Origin: Isoetes taiwanensis
Taxonomy: Eukaryota > Streptophyta > Lycopodiopsida > Isoetales > Isoetaceae
DNA length: 64,000 nt
NCBI GenBank assembly: GCA_021234155.1
Contig: JAJEKV010000002.1
Span: 17,238,041-17,302,040, forward strand
Reading direction: 5' to 3'
Part shown: piece by piece, positions 22,332 to 34,017 of the stretch
Layout: each line of letters begins with the position of its first letter
Numbering within the stretch: position 1 is the stretch's first letter
The notes under the pieces: generated by a model
What the model was told of the DNA's origin: nothing
Seen by the model: only the letters and a program-made list of their open reading frames with translations
Databases searched by the model: none
Translations under genes and position numbers: made by a program

Positions 22332-25300
22332 TTATACTTTATTTTTATGTCTGGGTGGGGATTTGATTATCAAGCTCCTTCCTTTGTAGCGGATCACAGT
22401 TTCAATAGTTGGACATATTGGTCCACCACTATTTGGCTTTGGGGATGTGGGTCTAGATAATACAAAGTTCTTAAGTTTTGGGGACTTGGGTCTAGACAAC
22501 ACAGCATTTTGGGGTTTGGGAGATGTAGGCCTAGACGATGTAAGATTATCACGTCCTGGAGACATTGCTCTGTTTGGAGATGTTACAATTGGAGACGATG
22601 CTCTAGATGGGGATTTTGGGGACGTTTGTTTTTTAGGCTCTGGAGATGTCACTTTTGAAGATGGATTCCATGTCTGTTTAGAAGGTGCATGAAAACCACC
22701 AGCATCTGCTTCATTTAGAGAAAGAGGGTCGCTGTATTTTGACCGAACCCTAGAAAAAAATGCACAAATAAGTCAACAATAAGCATGCAAGCTTATCTGT
22801 GTTAAAATATTGTTAAACCAAGCACCTGCTCCAAGGTGGCAACAAATACTTTCGAGATTCTGGATCATAATGAGCCAGATCTTTCAGTGTGCAAGAAGAA
22901 ACAATATGATGATCTGCATGAATTTAGAAATATCAAAACGTTTTTACCTTGCATTCCAATTGATGCCTGAAAATAAAATGATTTGTAACTATGATAAAAG
23001 GAAATGACTTTGTCTATCTCACCTGCCTTTACTATACACCCCAATAAGACATGTACCAAATTTAAGGAAAACTTTAACCCTATCGAGTAAAATTTGTTGA
23101 AAAGAGAAAATTAACAACTTCTAATTAAAAGCCGGAAAAGAAAAAGAAAGCAACGCATTTAGAAATAGTAATTAAAAGGATATTACCTGGATAGCACTCT
23201 GCAAAAGTCAAGCCTCTTTGTGGTGCCTTTGACAAGTCAACCCTGCCCAAATCAGACTCATAAGATTTTACTTTCACTCTCTTGTAGCTAAATAATTTAA
23301 CACATCATCTATTAGATATAGCATCTATGCAAGATATGCAAGTCTGAATGAAAAACACTTTTAGTTAAATACATACCCTAGCTATTGTATTGGCAAACAA
23401 TCCAAAGCATAAAAAATAAGCATTGTTAATAATAACTTCAACATCTCGAACTGCCTTAATAAAGGACTGTTAAGTGAGGCATTGTCATAGCAAACATCAT
23501 TTTAGCATATTTAAACCATCTAAATTGGGAAAATAGATCTTGCTTTGATTCTTCGAAGATAAATCTATCATTCACCCAGTGCTTGAGAGTCTTAAGTAGA
23601 GAGAAAAAGTTGCATCAAGGTTAAATCAAACAATGCTCACTCTCCTTTTTGTAAACCCAAATGTGAGCAAAAACATGAAAATAAAGTTAGAATTGTTTGA
23701 CCATATAGAAGGTCAGGAAATCTAAGAAAGAGGTGATGTTGGTCATACGGAAAGAAAGTTTTTATTAATGCCAACTCTTAAGAATCTATGGGCCCATATA
23801 AATACGCCTAATCTTTATAGGAGCATCCTGTTAGCTTGAAGTGCTAGGCATATCTACCAACTGAATAGCAAAAATACAATAAGCAATCTTGCAACCTGCA
23901 TATTGAAGGATCCACAAAAAATGATGTGATGTCTAAAGTCTTATTCTTCTCCTCGAAAGATTAGTTATTGTCTATTAAAAGGAAATAGCATGGTTCTTCA
24001 CCTTCCCTCCTTGCTGTCTTTTACGTCGCACCCAACTGTAGAATGACGGAGATTGTTCTGACCCAATTCGATCATCTTTAACCTCATACGTGCATTCTCT
24101 TTTTGCAGGCCTCCTGCTTTAACATTCCTCTTCTGCCCATCTGTAAACTTGTTAATAACGTTCTCAACTAGAAGGACCAATTTTCATAAAACCTTATCAT
24201 CATGGCTAATCTAGCCATTATCAAGTGTTTCTCTCTACAGGATGTCTGATATTAAATGTGTCAAACACATTAAAATATGATATTAATAACTTGGCGCATT
24301 ATCATAAGCTATGCACAACCATAACGATTGGAAATGAAAAAAAAAGGGCGATAACACAAATCAATAATTCAAATCCTCCATTGTAGCAGTTTAGCACAAT
24401 CTAATCAAGTGAGACAGCACAGCAGCCACAACATAATTATATGTCCTATAGCCGTGATTGGCTAGTAAAAGATATGCAAAGAGATTTCCTCTTCCCTATG
24501 CTACAAGGAGATGGCTAATTTTTTTCTGCATGTCCATGGCACCCTCTCTCTCCCGCTTCCTTATTTCTTGATTTATTCTATGAGGTGGGTGGGGGGAAGA
24601 GGTCTCCAAAACATGATTGCTAATCTAGCCATTACCAAGTGTAGTCTGATAAGCTCGAGCTTTTGTAGGATCGATTCGAAGAGTTAGAAACAGCTTTTCT
24701 CCCAAGGGATTATCCTGCAAAACAAAATGACACAATACTGCTGAAATGAACAAGCTAAACAACGTGGAAATTGATGTTAATAACTCCTTGCATTACCCTA
24801 GAACTATGTATTTCTCAAAGTAAAAATTTGACATATTACGAAGCCTAATGGGATATAAAAGCAAAAGAAAATCTTCAATCTCTCATATAGCAGTTTAATG
24901 GAGTGAATAGTGCTGCAACGTAAACTTGGCTAAGACAAAAGCAAATGAAAACAAAAAGTGTAAGGCTAGGCCCTCTAATAGCCAAGGATTTGTTCTTTTT
25001 GCGAAGGAAATGCCGAAAAGAATGCTATTTAAGAATTGCATATTAGCAGGCTTTGGTGAAATATTGTCACAAGAGGTACTAGAGAGCACGGAAGTCAGGA
25101 AATACAAGGAAAGGTTATTGGAATGAAATGTTAAAGCAAACGACAATAATTTTAGTATGGTTAGTGCCAATACATTTGATGAAAGAATGGTTCAGGTGTC
25201 ATGACATCCAGTTAGACAGAGTCTTGGTATTCATTGAAGATTAAAGACAATGTGTTGTCTATTTATAGTCATCACGTTTTTTCCCAAAGGGCGCACCATG

Positions 25301-28300
25301 ACATACCAGTTCGGTCCCTCCATCTAAATGCATAAGTGTCCAAAATAGGCCTGTCATAGGCCACCTTATATTCTGACCATCAAGCACAGCTTCAATTGTT
25401 TGAACAATTCTCCTGCACAAATATGAAGTAATGTTGCAAAGATTAGACCAACAGATATTAAAAATAACAACACATCCAATGACCTAGCGCTTTTGCCATG
25501 AACATATACAATGAAGGTACAAGGTAGTTACGCCTGTGTAGACATTAGGCAACAAGAAAGCCATCGCTCCATGCATCTCCTTGGAGAAGTCCTGCATCAA
25601 TGGAACTGTTACATTACAAGGCTTGTAGATGAGGTCTCTGAATCATACATTTTTAGATGTATCCGTAAATGCAACATACCTACTTAAAATACGATTTACC
25701 ATCATGAAGGTATCCAAAAAATCCTCCAGACTCACAAATTCATCAAGCCTGGCAGTTTTGTACAAGTCGGTGGCATCAAATATGCCCTGACTGCAGCAAC
25801 CTGTATAATGGAATTTCACATTTTGAAAAAATGGAATTTTTTTGCAAACAACGAAGGAAAATGGAAAGGGATTAGAAATATAAAGGACCTGAGTCCATAT
25901 TTACACGTTTTAACTCAAAATGGGTCCACTCAATTCAAGCTAATAAGTCATCTCTTTGTGTTTTCAACTTGAAATTAGTTGTCATCTATCCCACTTTACA
26001 TTCCAAAATCTTGATGGCAGCTAAATAGGTACTTATCTCCCATTTTTACTATAAATTCCTTTTTCAAGGTCCTTCATTTTGCTTGTTGCTTGAAGGCTGT
26101 AAGTTTCAATTTTCTTATAATGACGATGATGATAAGAATGCTTTTGACAATGATGCTATTCTATTTTATGATTTCCAGTTTGATTTGCTCATTTCAAGAA
26201 CCCTTCTACATGAAGCCAGGAGTGATTGACACCCCAATCAGATCCCCTCAGTTTGAAATACATGAGCATAAGGAATTTTGCTAAGCTGCAAAAGCAATAA
26301 GTTGGATGGTATTGAGGTGCATTTCATGAATACATGATTGTAAAACCTCTTTTATTCTTACAGAGTTACAAAATGAATGCTTACGGTCTCCATGAGAAAA
26401 GAACTTTTTATTCTTGACAGACTGAGGTGCTATAGCAGCTCTTAAGTTCAGAAAATATAATGCCTATGGTCTCCAGGAGCAAAAGAATAAAAGTTCTAGA
26501 AACTCGTACCTCCAGTTTGCTCTGAAGAAAACTGAGATAATACAATAATTGGGTCATCATCGGCATCATCGCTATCCTTTGATTTCTCAAAAATCTGTGT
26601 CCTAAGCTTCTTCGGACCATCTTTTTCTTGATACCTGTGTATCAATTCTCTAAGGACATAAGACGGATGCAGATAGCATACTTCAGTCTCGCAAACAGGG
26701 CACCTGCAATAACCAAGTTGTGCTCGCCTAATATCATTGATTTATGTAGGTAGACTGTTTTAAGGAAATGAGTTTTCACATCTTATTCCACCAGCCAAAT
26801 GGTCAAGGCATTAGTCAAGGTTAAATGTTACATACAGCTTCGATAGAACCAGCTTTTCTTGGATGCACTGAGAACAAAAGACATGGCCACATCTTGTCTC
26901 TACAGCAAACTCTAATAGTTTATTGCAAAGAGGGCAATCCAAGAAGCAGAAAAGCTTGCGCTTGTTTTGTTGCTCATGTGTATTGAGTTTTCTGGCCTGC
27001 TCATGTCTTCTTGGCTTGCCTCTTTGCTTCAAAGGCTGAGGGGGTTCCTCACCTTTAGCTCCAGCTTTGAAAGCTAATCCATGGAACTTATCTTCAACCC
27101 TAGAACCTCTGAATGGTTCAAATGGATCACACAAACTAATGTCTAAATGTTTTGACCAGGTTGGAACTTCATGCATTCCGAGAGGCCTAATGCTGCCCTT
27201 GACTAATGTAGCTTTTGGCTTCCCTTTTCCACATATCCTCGGATTTCCTTTCTTCTTGCTCTTGGCTTCCACTTTTTTTCGCTTCAAGTGTGTGCTATGT
27301 TCTTCCTTTCTTAAGTTGTTCTCTAATTTGTTGGTCTTGTTAGAATTAACCCCAATTGTTTGATTCTCAAGTAATTCGATCTTCGTAGCTGTTACCTCAA
27401 CTCTGATTCCTTGGTCTATTGTTTCTGTAATTGGAACTTTTATTTCTAAGTCTTGGTGTGAATTTTGTGCACTGTTTTGTTCTATTTCTATTGCATGTAG
27501 ATGTTCATCATCTTCCATATCTTTGAGCACTAGTTGTCAGGTCACTCGCTTCATGTTAGACAAGATTTCTTCAAATTATCTGGAATGCTGGATCAACTTT
27601 AATATCTTATTTGACATATTTTGAACAAAGATAACCCAAATTAATAATAATAATGGAACAAATATCGTAATAAATTTACATATTTGAGACCACATTTTTA
27701 TAAGTACCTTCAATTCAAAATATAGATAAAATAGCTTGGTATCATAAACTAGTGAAGAGGCATAATAGCAACAACTAGAGGTTGTAGGCCTTAGGTGCAA
27801 CAGGAGGTAACACATACAACAAAAGCACATAACATGTTCCATATGCTGTCGCATATCTTGTACCACATGTGCCATCTGTTTCTACTTATTTTGCATCCCT
27901 TGGATCGGAGTTGTATGCATCATAAGTTACACTCTCAGACTTGTTAGTCATAGCCCCCAATTTTCTGAATCATATCCAATGGATAACACAAACCATATAT
28001 GCATATATTCATAAAAGAATCTAATATGTGCCATTCAGACCATAATATTAAACTAAAACAACATTTCCCTATGTCATAAAGACCAAAACAACATCTGTAT
28101 GGTAGTTCCATGTGTGAAGAAAGTCGACAAAGCCAAATGAAGATGATATAGAACGTTATGGTCCTCTCTACAATCTAATGAACAATGTACCATATCTAGC
28201 ACAAGCATGTAGCAAAAACAATTCTCATTGGCCTATAACAAGAAACTATGCATAAGGAGTTGTTCCACCAACCCGCCCTTTATAATTCTAATCTCCCTCC

Positions 28301-28506
28301 ATCAATCAATTTCCTTTGTATACTTTAATGTCTTTTTCGGAAAAGTCAGGAAAATCCAGGGGAAAAAAATTGGCTTATGCACCGCCATGTAGAGAATTGG
28401 GAGATAATAATGCATTAAGAAGCACCTTAAAATTAAGCAAAAGATAAGCAGGAAACAGCTAACCTCCACCGCTTCCTTTCCGATGATAACAGTCGAAGCA
28501 GATCAT
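22332..28506 (-). CDS. RING-type zinc-finger protein (putative E3 ubiquitin ligase), 11 exons
   Basis: Frame-consistent exons on the minus strand: 28506-28464, 27529-26836, 26703-26510, 25800-25700, 25591-25521, 25412-25307, 24714-24636, 24167-24002, 23242-23187, 22913-22826 and 22749-22332. They sum to 672 codons. A basic N-terminal third precedes a C3HC4 RING split over exons 2 and 3 (CPLCNKLLEF, RCGHVFCSQC, CPVCETEV). A conserved-looking middle follows (GIFDATDLYK, DFSKEMHGAMAFLLP, WPMTGLFWTLMHLDGG, NPLGEKLFLTLRIDPTKARA). Then come a charged helical exon and an SP-rich tail with repeated SRPTSPKP-like units, typical of a phosphorylated disordered region. RING proteins usually recruit E2 enzymes. 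The middle region was not recognised. Least certain are the first exon (MICFDCYHRKG) and the donor at 25521. Translation may instead start at the ATG at 27518. Confidence 0.8.
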
Positions 28507-29589
28507 TTTTAATTACACTTCTTCAGCAGAACGCTAGGGCTCTCTGCAAATGGAAAGTAACGAATTAGAATTTTATCTCAACCGTCCTTTGATCTACATC
28601 AAAATCCGACGGCGTTGATAGTCCAAGTTTTCCCTCCTGCTATTTCATTCATATTTTACAGAACTTTTATTAAAATTACCCTCATTTTACTCAAATTTAA
28701 AATCAACTTGCTCCCCAATTTTGAGTGGCACCGCCAGATTTTTCGTCCACCACTTCTTTTTCTGCAATGCGAGCCGGTTCACATGCAATGAAGGCGCCAT
28801 CACCATCATGTAAAAAGGCTCACCCTTTTACATGGACCATCACCTGCCATCGCGGATTAGCACAGGGCAAAATAGGGCCCCGGTTGCATGTGAACCCAGC
28901 CTTACGATTGCAGGGTTCCTTTTTTCTTGCGTAATATTGCGGGGTTAAAAGTAATGATTCTAGCTATGGTTGGTCTAGGGAAGAAGCTATGGAGCTTTAA
29001 TAACGTTCTCTTGAACTAAAAGATCAAAAAGAAAATTATGGTTCGACTATATCTACACAAAATAAAAAAACCATGTTACTTTGTCAGTCCAAAAAAAAAT
29101 ATGCTACCTATTGTCTCAAAGAAATGGCAAAAATGTACCAACCCTCCCAAAGCACCAATTCACTATTTTGAGAAAAAAATGCTAATTTGAGAATTTCAAG
29201 CTACCTGGCAAAACACATTTTACTCAAGTTGAAAGACCACTTTATTCTTCGTCTTTATCATCATCCTTATCCTCATTAGCAACCAGGTCTCTTAACTAAG
29301 AGCCCACGTTGTTTGGGATCGTAAACCGCAGTTTTGTGAAATTCCTGGAATATTCCATGTTTGTTTACTTTAGGTATTTTTAGGTTTATCGGTGTCTGGT
29401 GGCGCCGCTTACAGCGCCGCCACGGCTCAAAGATCATGAGCGGCCGGCAGGGCAGGGCCGGATCATTCGTCCAGTGCAGGGCACGGCAGTGCAATCAGGA
29501 CATTCGGCAGTCGGGCCAGCAGATCATTCGGCACTTCGTTCGGCATTCGGCAGAGCAAGGCATTCAAGGGCAGAGCTTCGGCCTTGTTT
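28507..29589. other. 5' flank of the RING gene and GC-richer patch
   Basis: No supported gene. 28507-28700 is the likely promoter and 5' UTR of the RING gene. From about 29395 to 29590 the sequence becomes clearly GC-richer than its surroundings and repeats CATTCGGCA/CATTCGGCAG several times, leading into the ABCG relic. Confidence 0.4.
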
Positions 29590-29781
29590 CAAGCCATTGT
29601 TTCATCCTCAAGATTCGTCCAGAAGGCAAAAGAAGGCGTATCAGAAGGCAAAAGAAGAAGAGTTTCAATAGGAGTGCATGCTATACATGATCCGGCCGTT
29701 TTGCTTCTAGATGAGCCCAAATCAGGCCTGGATTCAGCAGATCAGAGCAGGTTTCGCAAGATGCTCAAGCTTCGGCCATAG
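29590..29781 (+). pseudogene. ABCG half-transporter, nucleotide-binding domain scrap
   Basis: The + frame reads [20 protein letters not shown], then [13 protein letters not shown] before a stop at 29781. This matches the ABC signature (normally SGGERRRVSIG), Walker B and D-loop of ABCG transporters. Gly-Gly of the signature and Thr of PTSGLD are altered. The Walker A region, the HQP switch and the transmembrane part were not found. It is a short fragment captured in a GC-rich patch. Confidence 0.65.
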
Positions 29782-30540
29782 CCGTGGATATTGGAGGTCC
29801 CCAGCGAAACTAGCAGCGAAACTACCGACGGATTTATGGAAACAAGTGCAGATCTGGATCTGATAGACCTTCCGATTTCCATGCATGAACCCGCATCAAT
29901 CCGGGGCGCTCTGTCGGATCTTATACGACAGAACAGTCTTTGCGGCAAATCTTTCGTTTCTTAATATCACAGCAACAGGATTTAAGGGTTTACAGCATAC
30001 AGCAAACACACTACTTGCCCTCTTTTGGGTTTTGGTGCTCCACGTTTCAACCATGGATTTTTTGTGCAGGCTATGGAGATAATCATTCCGGGATGCAGCA
30101 ATTAGCCTTTTTTGCGCTTAATTCATGCCACATTGTGCATCATCTTCTTCCCTGTTGTAACTAACCCAAAATCGCAAAAAAAAAACACCAAGAAACACTC
30201 CAGATCCAAGAACGGAATTTCACAAAACTGACGGTTCACGTTTGGTAGCCGGCCGGATTGAGGGGTTTCCGGCCGGCTACCTAGCACAAAATAGTTGAAG
30301 GCATCCTTCAACCGTCCGTGCAAAGTCAATGGTTTTTATTGATTAGTATCGGGGCGGCCATTAGGATTTTGCCTCCACCTCTAATCCTAACGATCAATGT
30401 AGTTATTGTGATAAGCTACAACTTTCTTATTGATAGGCTCGTGCCAAGAGACATACACCTCTTCATAGTGAGGCTCATTTGGATCTTCTATAGGTCTTCT
30501 TCTATATAAGCTAATCATATTGGACCACTATCAGCTGGCA
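29782..30540. other. Intergenic DNA with two stacked hairpins
   Basis: Apart from the hairpins at 30240-30311, nothing was recognised. An open stretch at 29838-29960 (+), METSADLDLIDLPISMHEPA, could be a coding relic of unknown origin. Confidence 0.35.
30240..30311. repeat. Two adjacent perfect hairpins
   Basis: Hairpin 1 has a 13-bp perfect stem GGTAGCCGGCCGG pairing with CCGGCCGGCTACC around a 12-nt loop. Hairpin 2 follows about 15 bp later, with GTTGAAGG pairing with CCTTCAAC around CAT. Short GACGGTT blocks flank the pair in inverted orientation. No T run makes this look like a terminator. It may be the terminus of a mobile element. Confidence 0.5.
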
Positions 30541-33190
30541 TCACAAGCAAAAGCATACCCTTCTTAATATCTTGATATGGATTAAATATTGAAACGGGAT
30601 TTTTGGGTCTCCGATAGATGAGCCTGCATATGATGGTCGAAGATTACATTCTTGCAAGTGCACTACTTCTAGTTCAACCAAAACATCTTGCTGTGTGTGA
30701 GGGAAAAAATCATGCATGTCAGATAGACTAGCATCCACCTCCCCAAGCACACGTAGTAGACCCAACTAGTACTCGATAACCCCATTTATATATGCATTAG
30801 ACTATGAATGTTCTCCTTCTTTTGAGATGGCTACCCAATGCATGATGTACTTTATTATGGAGCTTCTCAAAGCACCTATATCCTTAAGAGGTTTCACTAG
30901 GGGTATAGTCTTTGATTCCCTTGAGGAATCACAGGTGCACCATCTGCATCTTCCGTTCGCATTCTGATACCCTTGTCTGGCAGTCACTCTCGGTACCCAG
31001 GTTTCACTTTCTAGAACATTAGAGGCCAACTATATTTTTGGCAACACTTAAAAAGAAGCAGTTGTAGATGACCAAACGTTCCTTCTTATTAGGAATGTAG
31101 CCTTCCACAAAGCCCTTCCAATCAGAGACCTCATGCACAAGGTAAAGCATTGGAGCCTTCAAGCTACATTTCCAAAGCAGCTGCATTAACTCTAGAATGG
31201 CAGGTGCATCCAACCTTCTCAAAGGAGTTGAGTAATTGCCGAATAGACCATCTATATCATCATGTGTATGCCCACCCATCATGAACTCCAATTGCACATC
31301 ATTAAACACAACCTGCTATATATGGTAAGAAAAGTATGAGAATACATATCCATTCTTGTTCTGGCCAGGGCTATTATCAAGTTGAAAATAAATTCTTCGG
31401 TGCGAGATCTCCTTAAGAGGCACATCATATAGTGTGCCTGTGGTATTGGTCATCTTGGTCTTCAAGGTCTCAGACTCCTGGTTTAGTTGTATCACGTAGG
31501 TAGCCCCAATTATCTTCAGCTGATTCTTCTAGATGTCTTCAATACATGATTAAGAGACCCAAAGTGAAAGTTAGAGTTATCCTGCCAAAGCTCAATCAAA
31601 AAATGACCTAGTGCTCCTACCCATGGCCATGTATCAAAGCTCCAGTGACGCTAATCTTCAGGCATTCCCCTCTCTATACCGACTTGGCTAACTTTTCAAT
31701 CTATGCACCATATTCTTATTCTGGTCCATTATATCTCATGAATGATTGTAAGAGCTTGGTCCTGTGTATGATGTGACAGTGCATGCCAAGACCAATAAAA
31801 GCTTCAGCAACATAGTTGTGTAGTCATATAAGCCTTCCTTTTTCATGCTAACTCTCTTCTTTCCAACCATGTTTTAACTAGTTTCTCTTTGATAACTATA
31901 CATGTATTGCATTTGAAGAAAGATGTGCGCTTGGCTATGGCAACCTCTGAATGAGTATCCGTTCAAATATGCAAGAAAGAAGACTTGGACACATGCTTCC
32001 TAGTGAGCTTTTCTACAACAATATCCACTTCTTGATGTATATCCTTCTTGAACAGAACAAAGGGCAACTTTAATATATTATCTCTTGTCCCTTGAGTGGT
32101 CTTCTTCAATCCATGTGCGATAGTCTTAACATTCTCAACAACATACAATGTGAATACGCTATCTGCTGCCAAAGTATAAGATCTCAGCTTAATTGAACCT
32201 GAATTTTCATGTTCAACTACTCTTTGGCCTTCCATTAAATTCTTCAGAAAGTGGGCAAAGTTATGCCATAAGCCATCTGCCATGCTTGCTGGCAAACCTT
32301 CATATTATTAAGCATCATCGTGTCAATTTGACCGTCAACAACATAAGTCAAACACGTTATAAACAAAGGTTATTCGATCTGATGATTTCATGTTCTAGTA
32401 GAAGGTCCCAAGATTAGTAATCTCCTTAATCTTCCACAGCATGAAGATGTTCTAAACTCCTTCAGTGCTTGCTCGATTATCTTCCAAGCATATTTGGAAG
32501 ATGTTTATCTTTGCCTGTCTTTTGCTCATATTGTATGGTCTCTTCAAATTAGCAAATTCTAGTTCTTCGGAATGCTTCTTCCTTGCCTCGGATGCTTCAA
32601 CAACATCCGTTCGCAAGATCTTCAACAGTGTGTTCCCATCTACAACCACCAAATGTATCTCCAAAGCACCAAGGCATGCAGCTGAGGCATCTCGATGCAA
32701 GCTAGACATCTTATTGATAAATTTGCTGGCATATCCAGCACCTCCATGACTGTGGTGGCAGTGAAATCATCCTCTAGAGGTAAACCAGATATAAAATGAT
32801 TAGGGTCTGTGAATATTGTTGTACTTATGCCATAAGGTCTACCACAATACTTATGCATTAACTTACAAGTGCACTCTACAAAGTCATCCCTAGTGACAAC
32901 CTTAGATGCTGCTTTAAGTGGAGGACTTCCAATCAGGGATTTACCAATGTTGCTTTATCAAAGATCTGCCAATTTATTTCAGTCTGCTTCAGTTACAATG
33001 TTAGCTGAAGACCTCAATATGACTGCACCACATGCTTGCTCTACAATCTCTATTTTGGGCTCCTCAAGATGCAGTCTAGTTGTACCATCAAGAATCATGT
33101 CAATGGAAACAACAGAGGCCCCATCTGGTACTTATGCCTCAAGCGTGGACCTTGTCTCTAGCCACCACCACACCCTTCACTAGAAGAGGA
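30541..33190 (-). mobile_element. DUF7869-type transposon gene relic (copy 1)
   Basis: The minus strand carries the hallmark of DUF7869 proteins, which are encoded by poorly characterised eukaryotic mobile elements. At about 31390-31320 it reads QLDNSPGQNKNGYVF, then VQLEFMMGGHTHDDIDGLFG at about 31290-31230, then SDWKGFVEGY. Upstream fragments (32295-31963, 32858-32452) and downstream fragments (31029-30802, 30765-30541) read as protein but are split by stops and frameshifts. A related copy on the other strand at 48190-50300 shares ELWQDNSNFHFGS and the SDWKSFVEGY block. Ends of the element were not found. Confidence 0.7.
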
Positions 33191-33695
33191 AGCTCAGAAG
33201 ACATTTGCAAGAGTATATAAACATATCAACATCAGGTCCGAACAGTCGCGGCCACATTTTTTCTAAAACAAATAGACAAATTTCTACACAAAATCGCTTA
33301 GGCAATTTGCTAGAAATGTCTCTTTTTTTTAAGCTAAGCTAAGAATACATGATACTAGCTGCTCATTTAAGCTCTAAATGGTCAGTAAGATTGTAGCTGC
33401 AATAGCTTCAAGCTCAAGGGAATTGCCACTGTGATCTATATGGACAGCTTTCTATTATCTAACCTGGACTCCAATGCTTTGGTTGTCTACTCTTACATCT
33501 TTTTGTCCTCTGTAACCAAAGCATGTCAATTCTATATTTATAAGTTGATCATGATTAATACCCAACGAGCTACTCATGAAACTCCAAAATCGTCTGGAGG
33601 ATTGCCGCCGCAATTTGTTCTAACTCAAGGAGATCGCCAGTGTGATCTTCATGGAAAAATTTCTATTATTGATACCCCATCTGCAATTAGGGTTT
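33191..33695. repeat. Tandem duplication of a GATTGCCRCYGCAAT / TCAAGGAGATCGCC unit
   Basis: The block at about 33391-33460 (GATTGTAGCTGCAATAGCTT, then CTCAAGGGAATTGCCACTGT) recurs at about 33600-33670 with a period near 207 bp. Similar TCAAGGAGATCGC blocks occur at about 35427 and 36058, and a distant relative at 48427. The origin is unknown. Confidence 0.4.
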
Positions 33696-34017
33696 GGGTA
33701 AAAGCATGTTAGGGTGTACCACTTTTGGAACCTGCAAAAGTACATACACTAGGTACTTCTGAACTGGGTACTTTCTCATTTTTCTTTTCATTAAAACTAA
33801 TACAAAAATCCAAAAAAAAAGTCAAGGACATGATAATATTCAAAGTTAAGATAAAGATAATGCTATCGGAGACCAATATATATATATAAAGTTCTAAAAC
33901 ATACCTTATATTGAGATATTATACAGGTACCCAGTACCCAGTCCTGGCTACCTTTTTAGGTACCTTTTTGGTCACTAAATAATACTTTTTAAGGGACACC
34001 CTAACATGCTTTTACCC
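33696..34017. mobile_element. 322-bp MITE with near-perfect 25-bp terminal inverted repeats
   Basis: The left end reads GGGTAAAAGCATGTTAGGGT and continues GTACC. The right end is its reverse complement with one mismatch. GTTT directly precedes the left end and directly follows the right end, a possible 4-base target duplication. The interior is AT-rich, repeats GGTACC/TGGGTACT-like blocks and does not code. Confidence 0.7.

Noticed and set aside
22447-22692. 81-codon + ORF with repeated GDLGLDNT/GDVGLDD
   Set aside because: This is the antisense shadow of the SP-rich C-terminal exon of the RING gene.
22948-22966. 19-nt candidate micro-exon in the RING gene (CAG|GCATCAATTGGAATGCAAG|GTAAAA)
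   Set aside because: Including it breaks the reading frame of the following exon, while joining 23187 directly to 22913 keeps the frame and gives a sensible protein.
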